Part shown: in pieces, positions 34,971 through 45,812 of the stretch | How positions within the stretch are numbered: position 1 is the first letter of the stretch | How the letters are laid out: every line of letters starts with the position of its first letter | The notes under the pieces: model-generated | Told to the model about the DNA's origin: nothing | Seen by the model: only the letters and a program-made list of their open reading frames with translations | Database searches by the model: none | Made by a program: the position numbers and the translations under genes | Origin: Leguminivora glycinivorella | Taxonomy: Eukaryota; Arthropoda; Insecta; Lepidoptera; Tortricidae | DNA: 64,000 nt | Assembly (NCBI RefSeq): GCF_023078275.1 | Contig: NC_062974.1 | Location: 21,071,119 to 21,135,118 of the forward strand | Reading direction: 5' to 3'

Positions 34971-35464
34971 TGTTAAGGATTGTAGCTTTAAAAATATATT
35001 AAAAATAATTTCGCCTGGCAACATTATGCCAAAAAGTAAAAAAAAATATAACCGTCGATTCACTTCACTCTTTTCCCGTGTCGTCTCGAGGAGCATGTCG
35101 CGCTAACCTTTTCGAAATTAAAGTAAAATATAATATACTCGTGAAAAATCGTGTGTGAGTTTGTGGAAGGCTGATCGATTGAAGAAGCACGTCGCCTGTT
35201 CCATTTTCGGTGTCTGAGCTGGTTAAGGTAACTCGGATTCAAGGTAAGTCTGGACGAGCCGAGATTCGAGGAGCCTGGCCAGCCACCGCCGACTGCTGCA
35301 TCGTCGCCTACAGCCGAGCAAGGTGAGTGCTTCCCACAATTGACCCAGCCTATCTTAAATTCCCTAATTTCTTGTCGTGTCGTTCGTGTCGTTAAGCTAT
35401 AAAATTAATCGAATACAGTCCACATATATAATTTAAAGATATCGAAGTAAAATAATCCCCTACA
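34971..35464 (+). repeat. 3' LTR, 494 bases
   Basis: Same length and, as far as I can compare by eye, the same sequence as the 5' LTR; it ends TACA directly before the gtttg duplication. Identity between LTRs means the copy is recent, because both start identical at insertion. Confidence 0.95.
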
Positions 35465-35868
35465 GTTTGTTTGGATGCTAAATGTGGAGTGGTGGAGAGT
35501 GACGAAGGGCCATACGAAAAAGCTTTTCGTCAACATGTCCCTGAGCAATACTAAAGAAATATCAATACTAAAAGGCACAAAAAGGAACATCGATATCACA
35601 CTATTCGAAGAGGGGAACAAAATAAGGCAACCATTGCTTTCGGCTGGAAACCGCAAAATGCAAGCCATGGCTCCGGGCGCGCTCCGGCCGGATCCGCCGG
35701 ATTGAGGGCTAAAATCCGGCCGGATCCGGCCGGATTGGAAATCAGACCGGATTGCAATCCCTAATCGTGATTTATTCGACATTGGCATACAAGCGTGCGC
35801 AACCCTATAACATAACAAATAAGTATTAAAAATAATTATACATGCAAATCTATCCTAACCGCTGAAAT

Positions 35869-37094
35869 TAGGGCTTGCAATATCGGACGATTTTCAATTC
35901 CGGAACTGGTTTTCGAGATTGGACTTCAGTTCCGGAATTCCGGAACTAGTTCCGGAATTGAACAATTTTTTTTTTGTTTTGTTTTCTAGTGGATTTCTGA
36001 TGAAATAATACAATTTTAAATTGAAATTTATTATTAATCGACGTTTAAGACAATAACTCCGTACCTGAAAGGCATATAACACTGCAATTTTCATTTTAGC
36101 AATTTTACAGGAGAGTCCATCTTGTATCAAAATCGGTCTTGCGAAGTATTTCGAACAACAGCAAACGATACAAACGAGGTTTTAGTGCCAGATTTGTGAT
36201 AGTAGTTAACATTAAAGTAAATATATTTAGCATTATTATTTAATAGTATTTGACACATCATTCAGTAATAAAAACTACATATTTTAGAGAAAACTAAATA
36301 AAACTACCCCAAATACAGTGTTTTCCTTCTGACCTTATTTCATATTTGAGGATTTACAGCAATATGGACGAGGACAATTAATCTAATAAAAACAAAGGTT
36401 TTAAATGCATATGCATCGATTGTCCACCGAAATAATGTAAAAGTAATAATTTACAATAATGGCACAACGTCTTATTCACATAAATGTAATAAAATAAATA
36501 TTGAATTACCTGTATCAGACTCGAGGCCCAAAAAGTCAGACTTCCTGATTTATACCTAGAGGTACATGTACATGTACACCTTGAATTTTTGTAAATATAT
36601 ACTTATACTTATAGTATACTTTTCATATCCACCATTTTCCATACATTGCAGTAAAGTCCACCAGTTTAGTAAAATATGCACACGTCCTTGTGAAAAGTGT
36701 ATAAGTAACTACGACGTTATGCTTGTGAATGAATGTAATACCAAATATTACGATTTGCATCTGAATTTAAGTTCGCAAAACCAGAAAGTGACAATGGTTA
36801 ATATTAGCGAGTTAACATTTTAAATTACACTATCTCGCTCTAACTAGCCCCTTTGGCCATAAAATAGGGTACTACCTGAGTCCGAGCGGTGTCTAACTTA
36901 TGAATTTACATATTTCTTATATATTCTGTGGTAATTTTGTAAAATAACCGGGCTGATATTACACGTTTACATCTAAAAATGTATATTTTTTCGATTCCGG
37001 AATTTTCGAGATTATGTGTTTCAATTCCGGAACTGTAATACCGGAAAAATTGTCCGAAATTCCGGAATTTCGAGATTCCGGAATGCAAGCCCTA
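35869..37094. mobile_element. hAT element with TTCCGGAA words, TSD gctgaaat
   Basis: It begins TAGGGCTTGCAATATCGG and ends CCGGAATGCAAGCCCTA, flanked by gctgaaat (35861-35868, 37095-37102). Subterminal words are TTCCGGAA and ATTCCGGAACT (35898-35960 and 36990-37085). It is 1226 bases long and AT-rich in the middle. An open frame at 36566-36823 has several Cys (CTRPCEKCISNYD) but no BED finger or DDE-type motif I can recognise. Confidence 0.88.
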
Positions 37095-37102
37095 GCTGAA
37101 AT

Positions 37103-38518
37103 ACCGCATATTATTCGCATATAATCAATATAGTTAACCTCGTTGGTTAAGACTTAAGATCAACTAACTGGTAAAGGTAACGCTCGTTATCCAGGTACCA
37201 TGTACCATTCTTAAACTTAGCTATATTATGTCTGGTAACAGGCTTAATAGTCTCCGGACGGTTGTAACCAAGAAACCTTAAAAGGGGCTTGCTGCGGTCG
37301 AAGGGTTTTACAAATAAGCAGCCTTAGCCTTACATAGCCGTACACAACTCTACTCCAACTGAAGTTATAGAATCCAACTCTCCACTGTGTCTTACCGCGA
37401 CAATTCTATCTATCCATCCGTGGCTTTGCTTTAGGAGTTCTACAGAACATTAATTTTGAGCATGGTATATTATAAAAAACTATACCTAATGTGAGTTGTG
37501 TGGGTGATGGGGTGATGATGACTTGATGAGGAATAGGCTCTTCGTATAAAGATTTTTCGTTGATATCAGTAAAGAGGTCGGGAATACGTCTCAGTCCTCA
37601 GTTTCAAATTATGAACTTCATGTTTCAGTAATTGTGGTAACTTTACGCCACTAAAGCTCCAGATCATCCTTTTAGCTAATTGTTCTAGATAAGTTCTACC
37701 TATAAGATGCGAAACAATAGCACATAAAACTATAGCTTAATGTAGTTTGTTTAAGTCAAAACTTCCATAAACCCGCTACTGACAACCAAGTCAACCAAAT
37801 TCTACACTGAGCCTTATAAATCTTATGGTAATGTAATGTAATGTAGAGCCTACAAAGCTCAGTACCCAAGATTAAAGTACCTATAACCTATAAAGTAGTG
37901 CCCTTTACTTAAAAAATTGCCGCCGTAAAATCCTTCAACTATTGCGTGATAGGAAATGCGGTGTTAACTACTTATAGGTAGGATCGGAACAAAACGTTGG
38001 TTAAATTGGTTCCCGTTTCAATCAAAGTTCTGTGTACTCCACCACCACCTCCCTAGCCTAGCCTACCTAAACACTTTGCGAGACTAATGAGGAGAGTTAT
38101 TAATTTTAGGTTGGGGTTATTTATGTATTCCTGACATTCCCGTACCTTCCTCAATGTCCGGTCGGATGTCAATGTCACACGCTCGTATTTTATTTACATT
38201 TACTATTTTGGGGGTTTTGGTACGACGGTACGGCACTCTTCTCTGACAAGTTAGGTCTTTACACATCTACTTATTAGATTAGACTACATATATGTAAAAT
38301 TAACTAAACCGATCTAGGTTTTATGGGCACGAACCGGCTGTTTGGAGAAGGGTTCGGGAAACCTTATTATATTACAGTTATAAATGTCAGACATACAATA
38401 GATCTGTGAAATCTGAAAATGGGACAGAACATTCAGAACAGGACTGCTGAATTGGTCAGAATCTTTGGAGTTTAATCTATAGGTCATTACACTATTGCCC
38501 TTACCCGTGTTCACATGC
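37103..38518. other. Non-coding stretch
   Basis: I see no gene, element end or strong repeat here, only unremarkable AT-rich sequence. Confidence 0.4.
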
Positions 38519-39629
38519 CGATAAACAATACAAATTGTAAATTGTAAATTGTACCGACAATTTACAATTCTACAAGTTTCTGTTCAATAAAAATTACAAG
38601 TTACAAATTTGTCATAGTGGAAAATTTACATAATTGTAGGAGTTTAGCTACAATTTTACATATTTCTGTTCAATAAACATTTTCACTTGACAGGTGATTT
38701 TTAACAATTTTGTAAGGAAATGTGCTTTATTGAACACATAATTGTAATTACAAGTTTACATATTATGTAAATTGTAGTACAATTCTGACAGGAGATTAAT
38801 GCTGTGTCAAAACTCGATTTGAAGTGTGCTTTACGATCTGCATAATCAAAAAATATGGTTCTAACAACTAGTAGTGACAGTAATGGGACGATTATGAATA
38901 TCGACGATTTTTTCGTAAAAGGATACATTTTACTTTGGATGTAACGAATTAACGTTCAATGAAAAATTCCGGGTGAGCATAACTACCGTCGAATATTTAC
39001 TTTTAAGAATAGGGCAATAGGCCAAATAGGGGGTTATCTTCAAAGTGAGACTAATAGAAATGCAGCTCTTTCACACACTGAACAGATTTTGTGTGCGTTG
39101 CACTGGATGAGCTGTGGCTCTCAATATCATGTGGTAGCAGATGCATATGGAGTATTCTAGCCTTTTTTTATACATATTCAAGGATTTCAGTTGCTCGGCA
39201 ATCTCTATCCACTTCTTTATTTTAATCTCGTGCGATTAATTTTTCACTAAACAGACCAAACAAAATATCCTTATTTACGTAAATGAGAGATAAAATTTTA
39301 ATTTTTTTGTTGATTTCCATACTTAATATTAAACAGTTAACGGTAAACCAAATGATAGAGAACTTGTTAAAAATTTACATTTTATGTAAATTGTAAGTTA
39401 CCATTACAAATTTGTGAGTACAATGTTGTCATTGTAAACTACAGGCGTTTTTTACATATTTAAATGTTTATTAAACGGCTTTTACAATGGTTACAATTGT
39501 ACATTTTCTAATTGTAGGTTTCTTACTTATTTGTAGGTTTTATTAAACAGCACTTGTAGCAAAACTTTACAAATATGTCACTTTTTTACAAAATTGTTGA
39601 ATTGTAATGTTTATTAAATGGGGCCCAGA
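38519..39629. mobile_element. Probable DNA transposon with TTACAATT words
   Basis: Two zones (38525-38770 and 39365-39625) are packed with AATTGTAAATTG / TTACAATT words alternating with TTTATTGAAC or GTTCAATAAA words. The right terminus is GTTTATTAAATGGGGCCCAG. A matching left terminus is not visible; the left zone simply begins GATAAACAATACAAATTG. The design is the same as in the hATs (dense short words near both ends), but the end sequence differs, so the superfamily is open. Confidence 0.45.
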
Positions 39630-40189
39630 TCGTGTTTCCCGACAGGTTATAGCCGGGCTTGATGGGGGATATTTCTGTAACACACTATTCATAATTCTCT
39701 TCTTTTATTTGAACATTTACAGACGTTCTTATTCTTACAACAGTCACACAACACACATTTACAGAATTTTATAGGATTCTGTTCAACTTCAAAACGAATT
39801 CCCATTGCCGTATTTGACGTTTTTTGGAACCCACTAACTTTGGTACTATATAAAATTGTCTATATTTTTTTTAATTATCCAAGAAGAGCCAAGAAATTTG
39901 AAGTACTTTATACCTGCAACACTTATACCGTTGCATTAAAAAATGCCATAAGATTTAAAAAAAAACAATTGTGCCTTTATTTAAGCAATATTATGTGAGG
40001 TGTTTTAATAAAAACAATAATATCACATATCTTCCATTTGATTTTTATAATATACTTTATATAATACCGCGCGTTCTCCGGTGACAACAAGTTTCAAATG
40101 TTGGCGCCTTGAATCGTCAGACAGCGTCAATACGGAAAGTCGGAAACGAACGACAGTAGCGCTGCCAAGTGGTGGCGCACTGTACTAAG
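39630..40189. other. Upstream region of the Gln-rich gene
   Basis: AT-rich until about 40070, then richer in CpG (CCGCGCGTTCTCCGGTGAC; CGTCAGACAGCGTCAATACG; GGTGGCGCACTG). This suggests a promoter for the gene at 40690, but no exact core element can be fixed. Confidence 0.4.
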
Positions 40190-40391
40190 GACGTGTTCTG
40201 CGGCGTCCTCCGATTTTATTCACAGAAAGTGTTCGCCATATTGCTTCCGTGAATTCAGTGAAATATTTGTGCATTTCTCTTCAATTATGAATGCAATATG
40301 AAAATAGTTTAAAGGAAAACAATCCATGTTTGATTAGTAGCTCTGGTTATACATTTTTATGCAGCTCAGACGTTAAAATAACGTGAAAACG
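40190..40391 (+). other. 5' UTR exon of the Gln-rich gene
   Basis: A GTAAGT donor at 40392 ends a leader (AACGTGAAAACG). An arthropod initiator-like TTCAGTG lies near 40255, so transcription may start around 40190-40260. The following intron (40392-40670) ends GTATTGTAG. The left edge is approximate. Confidence 0.45.
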
Positions 40392-40689
40392 GTAAGTTTT
40401 ATTCTTTCTCTGCTATGACTATATGGCCCAATATTCCACGGGAGTTCGATCCGCTATGCGATAATGAAACTTAAAAAACGCGATTAAGGTTAATAATTGC
40501 GCGATTTTTGTTGTGTTTATTTACATGAATTTGAAAAGTTATCGTGGTTTTCTCGTATTTGTAGCAGGGTTGTGAATTCTCACAGCAATCGGGGCGGGTT
40601 GTCGCGAGGTTGTACATACACATATACGTAGGCACATGTGATTTAATGTGAACGATCGGTTGTATTGTAGCGTCGAGCGCAGCACACCC

Positions 40690-43600
40690 ATGTCGTACGA
40701 GAAGATGGAAGTGGTGAATCCGGCAGAAAAGGAGGCGAGTGAGGTCCTTCACTCGCTCCTCTCGGTGGAGCGCCGCAGTGTGGACAGCAAGGAGGCCATC
40801 ATCGTGGCCATTCCGCAAGACCAGAATGGCGGAGGGGAGTATGGGGAGAGCGCCCAGTGGCACACGCCTGTCATGGGCCAACATTCTGTGTTCGAGATGG
40901 GAACCGCACAGAACATGCAGCAGCACAACTATAACGGCCACCAAGAACAGGTAACCGCCTAACTCGTCAGTCATCTGTGTTAACAGACTCTACTTACAGC
41001 ATCTAAATGTTAAATGTAAATTACTAATTTCAGGTTTTATGGCAAGGTCACACAATCCAAGTGGAGAATGGCGAGGCTAACATGCAGGGAATGCAAGGTG
41101 CTTACAGCATTGAATTCTCAAATGTTGATGGTGATGGCATGGAGGTTGAAACAAAGCCTAAAATGGAGAAGAAAGGCGGGGCTAAGAGGAAGAAAAAGGG
41201 AGCTGAAACAGATAGCGATGAAGATGTTCTCGACAACAAACTTGAGGATAATCCTTTACAAGTAAGTAGCCTATACACTTGTTACTAAACTAGCTAGATG
41301 TTACAGAATTTATTTTGTACTTACCACAATTTTAGTTTTCTTACAGAGACAATCTTATGACTCAGATTATTATGTAATTAATCTACAGTCACCGGCAAAA
41401 AGATGTAATGATTTCTGTACCTTGTCACTTTTGTCGTCTCGTTAATCGTTTGACAATTTTGTATGACATTTCAAAAAGATGTTAGTAAGACAAGGTACAG
41501 AAATAATCACTTATTTAAGTGCTGGTGACTGTACCTACCTCCTTTGACTTTTGAATTAACTACAAAAATCAATAAGAGCTTCTCAATTTTACACCTTATT
41601 ACATAGTCTTACTGTGCTAGTTTCCGTTGAGCCCTAGTTTTTCTCCATTTGACATAAATTGAATATGTCTATTCTCGTCCTGTCCTGTCCAATGTGATTT
41701 ATAAAGGACATTCCATTTTTTGGAAATTATGATGTAAAAGCCTGATGGGCAAAAAATATCTATTTGTTTCTTATGTTTTACCTAAATAGTGGTACAAAAG
41801 AAAATCTACCCTATTTATTCAATAATTTGGTTTAAATTTCAATGTCTTTAAGTTGTATATGGTGGGCAGGACGAGGCTGTATCAACCTTCTGTGTCACAC
41901 TTCTTGAGATAGTTATTATCTAAACAACATAATATTATAATCATTGTTTCAAAAATTTGTTAGACAACTGAGCATTTTGTGCATTTGAATGGTGAATGTT
42001 TGTTTAATATGTTAATCCAAAAATAAAACAAAACTTATGAATAGAAATTATATTTAACTGCATTGTTTTAAAATACCACATTGTAATTAAATACATAATT
42101 ATTAGTATTACAAAAATATACTCAACTAATTTATAATATTATAAATACTTAATGTTGTGTACATGCATATTCCGTGTGTTTGCTAACATTCATCCTATAA
42201 TTTTATGAATATTTGTAGTTGAATCTGAAAGATATATTATGTGATTTTTATAATAAATATGTACATAATAATATTATTAAGAGTGTGGCACTGAAAATTG
42301 GAATATCCAATGAAACAGCTTTGTAAGTGGTTCACAAATATGTAACATGCCATAGCCTTGCCTAGCATTCAAAATTGCCAAAAAATACAAAAATGTATAA
42401 TCACTATGGTATAACAAAGCAAACATGATTACTTATATTGAATAGACTTCAATATTTAGTACATTTTCTGAGAAAATGTCAAGGTGATATCAGAACAAAT
42501 TGAATTTGCCTTACCCTTTTAAAATAAAGAAAATAAGGGTAAGACAAATTCAATTTGTTCTGATATCACCTCAAAACAATTGACATTTTCTCAGAAAATG
42601 TACTAAATATAGATTACATTTTGTTATGAACTTTAAAATAAAGAAAATAATTCATAACAAAATGTTTATATTGTAGTACTGTTTGTATTTAGATTGTAGT
42701 ACAGGATTTATGTAAATACAAGTTTACCAGTTTATTGAAAATTGACCAAATTTTACAAATAAGTCCTAAACATGCATCAGAGAAAAAAAATCATAATTAG
42801 TGAGTTAGTAAGAAATAGAGATGGGCCGAATATTCGGTATTCGGCATATTCGGCAAGTTTTTAATTGTTCGTATTCGGCCGAATTATTCGGTTGCAGAAT
42901 ATTTACCGAATAAACAAAGTAAATAACTAATGAAGATCTTACGTATTCCATTGGATCATAAGCTCCTATTTTAGTAGCTTTTTAAGGAACTGCTAAAAAG
43001 AGAGAAACCTATGCGTCAAAATATAAATACAATTGTTTTTTAAATAAGTTAAAAAACCGTAGTTAAAGAGTTGAGAAGAATTCAGAGTTGTTTTAACTAA
43101 GTTTTAGTTATCCACTAAATCATAAAAACATAGTTGTAGATGGTTGTAGTAACATATGTAATGATTATCAATCATTTAATAGTTTTAATGTATCCCCTTA
43201 AAAAATATGGCGTAACCGAATATTCAGCCGAATGTTCGGTTCGGTAAGAGCTGAACCGAATGTTCGGCCGAATATTCGTATTCGGCAAAGTCCATATTCG
43301 GCCCATCTCTAGTAAGAAGTAAGATAAGAAAATGCCTTAATTGATACTTGAACTTTTTAGTATGTATGTCTGTTAGATGATGAAAAGTATAGCATTTCAC
43401 TAACTAAAACCATGAATTTAACATTATTTAGACTTTTTTTGATACAACTCTTGTGACTATTAACTTACAGTTTTATTATATGATTAATTTCAATTTTCAG
43501 GTGAAAGAAAGACTAAGGCGGGGATGTGATTGCAAAGATAACTGCTACCGTGGGCTGAATCCAGAGGCTGTCTACCGTCACCGTCTCAACATTGCTGAAC

Positions 43601-44694
43601 TGACCAAAAGTGAACATGACATGTATCTGATGGGCATTACTATGGCCAGTTTGGCTAACCCGGCCGAAACGTCGCGCCACAAGGTCAGGAGGAGACTCAG
43701 GGCGTGCTATGTATACCAAGGAAGAAAGGTCTGTTTGGAAGCTTTTCTGTATCTAGAAAATGTAACACATTATCAGCTCAAACGCATCAGGCAACACGTC
43801 ATGACGCACGGTGTCGCGCCCCGGATACACGGTAACGTTGGCAAGAAGCCCTACAACACGTTCACCTTAGACATATATAAACATGCAACTAATTTCTTAA
43901 AGGAGTACCTGAAACAACATGCTAGCTCACCTAAAGACGTCCAGCCTTCCGGCGAACAGGGCAAGAAAGCCAGCAAGACCATTATTATACAGGGAGACTC
44001 GCGGAAGCACTTGTTTGAGGCTTACAAAGAGTATGGGGAAATTCTTGAGCCTGGAGTAAAACTAATGGGATATTCCACTTTCCGTGCATTCATGAAGGAC
44101 CAATTTCCTCATGTCAAATTCGCCACTAAGAAACAAGACATGCCCAAAGACATGGTTCCGTTCCGCAGCGGGAAGTGCATGTCGTACGATAAGAACAAGG
44201 ATCCGATCAGGGCGCAACAGGAAAAAGAAAAGGTGGACCACAAGAAGGCAGCTATGGAGGCTAAGAAAAAGGAGGACCACGATAGGGAGCAGCACGTGCA
44301 GCAGCAGCAACAGCAGCAACAACAGCAAGTGCAACAACAACAACAGCAGCAGCAGCAACAAGTGCAACAGGTGCAGGTGCAGCACCAGCAGATGTCGAGC
44401 CAGCCGCACGTGGTGATCCACCAGCAGCAGCCCGGGCAGCAGTCCATGCAACAGCAGATGCTGGTGCCGCAGGTGTCGCAGCACCAGCAGGTGCTGACGC
44501 AGCAGGTGGGCAGCGTGCAGCAGGTGTCGCAGCACATGCAGCCGCTGGGCGTGTCGGACGAGCCGCCGCAGCCGGTGGAGATGGCGCAGCAAGTGATCCC
44601 GCTGGCGGTGGTGCAGCAGCAGCAGCAGGCCTACATCGTGACGCCGGTGTCGCACTTCCAGACGCGCGTGCAGGGCGCCTGGTACAGGCATTGA
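40690..44694 (+). CDS. Gln-rich nuclear protein with Cys-rich transposase-like domain
   Basis: Three coding exons, 40690-40950, 41034-41261 and 43501-44694, join in phase 0 with GT-AG introns to give 560 residues. The start is ATG at 40690 (MSYEKMEVV). Residues 128-151 are a basic run (KRKKK) followed by acidic TDSDED, a likely nuclear signal. Exon 4 opens with GCDCKDNCYRGLNPEAVYRH (C172, C174, C178), then a conserved-looking region with LTKSEHDMYLMG, YVYQGRKVCLEAFLYL and VAPRIHGNVGKKP. From 430 on it is Gln-rich (two runs of ten). From memory, the C-X-C-X3-C / RxNIxEL / HGNxGK block resembles the front part of large uncharacterised transposase-like proteins. The catalytic part that follows in those is absent. 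I infer a DNA-binding regulator; the family is not named. Confidence 0.88.
41384..41533. mobile_element. MITE, TA-flanked, CAGTCACCGGCA ends
   Basis: TACAGTCACCGGCA at the left is mirrored by TGCTGGTGACTGTA at the right, with TA at each edge. An inner pair ATTTCTGTACCTTGTC / GACAAGGTACAGAAAT adds to the hairpin. This fits a Tc1/mariner-type MITE. Confidence 0.75.
42454..42666. repeat. Two adjacent hairpins with the same loop
   Basis: Hairpin 1 has arms of about 60-70 bases (42454-42516 and 42536-42608) around TTTTAAAATAAAGAAAATA. Hairpin 2 has arms ACATTTTGTTATGAA / TTCATAACAAAATGT around CTTTAAAATAAAGAAAATAA. The loop sequence is the same although the arms differ. Confidence 0.8.
42816..43311. 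mobile_element. hAT MITE with CGAATATTCGG words, TSD gtaagaa(a/g)
   Basis: It begins TAGAGATGGGCCGAATATTC and ends ATATTCGGCCCATCTCTA. Flanks are gtaagaaa (42808-42815) and gtaagaag (43312-43319), 7 of 8 matching. Subterminal words are ATTCGGC, CGAATATTCG and TGTTCGGC. It is 496 bases long and inserted in intron 3 of the Gln-rich gene. Confidence 0.85.
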
Positions 44695-45349
44695 CGACGC
44701 TGCCACCGGCGCGCGGCGAGTTAGCGAGAATACCTAGGTTACGCCTATTCAGTATTGGTTAACTGACATATAACGACTATCTGTAAGGATAAATTTAATC
44801 ATATTTACACCAGTAACTTAGCAGTAGCTATGTAGTTTATTTTTAAATGGTTTTAAAATTGATAGCGTCGTTTCGTTTTACTGAATAAAATTGACGGTTT
44901 ATGTAGAGATTGCTGGTTAGATTGCGAATGTACCGAGTGTAGTTTTATATTTTCCGCGTGAGTTTAGATGTAAATGGATCATGATTATTTTATTTTTGGA
45001 CTATCTAAGCGTTCAGACGGTGTTGTCAATCAATATTAAATTCACTTTGAAAAGCAGTGCCTTTAAAATTTATGATGTGGATTAAGTAAGACATAGCTAT
45101 GATGTGTGACTATACTTTCAAAATACAGATTTAAGAAACAAAAATGCAGAGAAGTATGTATTCGTGCATTAAAGCGTAGGCAATACAAATTAATGAAGTA
45201 CATATCACTTTATTTTTCATGGTTTACCTAATGTAAGGTATTTTATGCCTCCAATGAGCCTCTGAACATAGTGTTTGTCATGTCAGGGTATGAATTGGTC
45301 CCATTTGAATGAAATTATGATGACTGTTTTTGATTTAATCGCCTAGGTA

Positions 45350-45472
45350 TACAGTCGCCATCAAGAATATTGTAATTTTATATAATGCTCAAAAATATCT
45401 TAAAATAACTAATATTTGTTACGCAAGTTGTTTATAATTAGATATTTTTGAACATGTTCACTATGGCGACTA
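45350..45472. mobile_element. MITE, TA-flanked, CAGTCGCCAT ends
   Basis: TACAGTCGCCATCAA faces TATGGCGACTA. An inner pair TGCTCAAAAATATCT / AGATATTTTTGAACAT strengthens the fold. The design is like that at 41384 and 59591. Confidence 0.65.
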
Positions 45473-45540
45473 CAATCAAGTGTAAAAATTAGCCAGCAAT
45501 ATAAAATTAAAATGAACATCTTTATACTCTAGGGCAAATA

Positions 45541-45668
45541 GGGTCAGTTGCATCAACCACAGTTAACAAACACTTCAACGTCACGCAGCAGAAGTCTGGA
45601 AATCCATACGATACGAAAAATTTAGCGAACGTTAAATTCGGGAACGGTCTGTTTGGTGCAACCGACCC
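45541..45668. mobile_element. 128-base MITE (GGGTCAGTTGCA ends), ATA duplication
   Basis: GGGTCAGTTGCATCAACC at the left and GGTGCAACCGACCC at the right; ATA on both sides. It is the inverted-orientation sister of 11672-11798 (127 bases). Confidence 0.75.
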
Positions 45669-45717
45669 ATATCACAAGGTTCATTTGGTCAACATAATTA
45701 TGTGTCATTCTTAATCA

Positions 45718-45812
45718 AAAGGTACCAGATTGTCGCTTAAGGTCTTAAAGATAATTCGTCTAAAGATACGTGCAAATTTCGTCCTTATCGTAAGCGACAA
45801 TTTGACACCTTT
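45718..45812. repeat. Small palindromic element
   Basis: AAAAGGTACCAGATTGTCGC at the left is mirrored by GCGACAATTTGACACCTTTT at the right, about 95 bases in all. Confidence 0.65.

Larger units (their letters stand above)
28871..35469 (+). mobile_element. Complete BEL/Pao LTR retrotransposon with 5-bp duplications
   Basis: LTRs at 28876-29369 and 34971-35464 bracket a single gag-pol frame; gtttg lies at 28871-28875 and again at 35465-35469. A 5-base duplication, TG...CA ends, DUF1759-type gag and the order protease, RT, RNase H, integrase define BEL/Pao. No envelope frame exists. The sequence after the 5' LTR (TTTTTTGTTCCCTCGACC) does not start with the usual TGG primer site. The stretch before the 3' LTR (GGGCGGAAAA) is a short purine tract. 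Everything points to a young, possibly active copy. Confidence 0.95.
28580..35763. mobile_element. hAT MITE with GGATCCGG words split by BEL, TSD atcgtgat
   Basis: Left end TAGGTATTGCAATCCTGTCC and right end GACCGGATTGCAATCCCTA are inverted and flanked by atcgtgat (28572-28579, 35764-35771). Subterminal words are GGATCCGG and CCGGCCGG, dense at 28598-28690 and 35685-35755. Taking out the BEL insertion and one copy of its 5-base duplication leaves an element of 590 bases, a non-autonomous hAT. The hAT was therefore in place before the BEL copy arrived. Confidence 0.87.
41262..43500 (+). other. Intron 3 of the Gln-rich gene
   Basis: 2239 bases, GTAAGT to TTTTCAG. It holds three mobile or palindromic features listed separately (41384, 42454, 42816). 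No extra exon is seen. Confidence 0.8.

Noticed and set aside
36566..36823. 85-codon frame with a Cys cluster inside the TTCCGGAA hAT, possible transposase piece
   Set aside because: The Cys/His spacing does not fit a BED finger and no catalytic motif follows.
40471..40974. 167-codon minus-strand frame
   Set aside because: Antisense shadow of exon 2 of the Gln-rich gene and its flanks.
44062..44706. Long minus-strand frames rich in Leu/His or Cys opposite the Gln-rich gene
   Set aside because: They are antisense readings of the CAG/CAA tract in exon 4.
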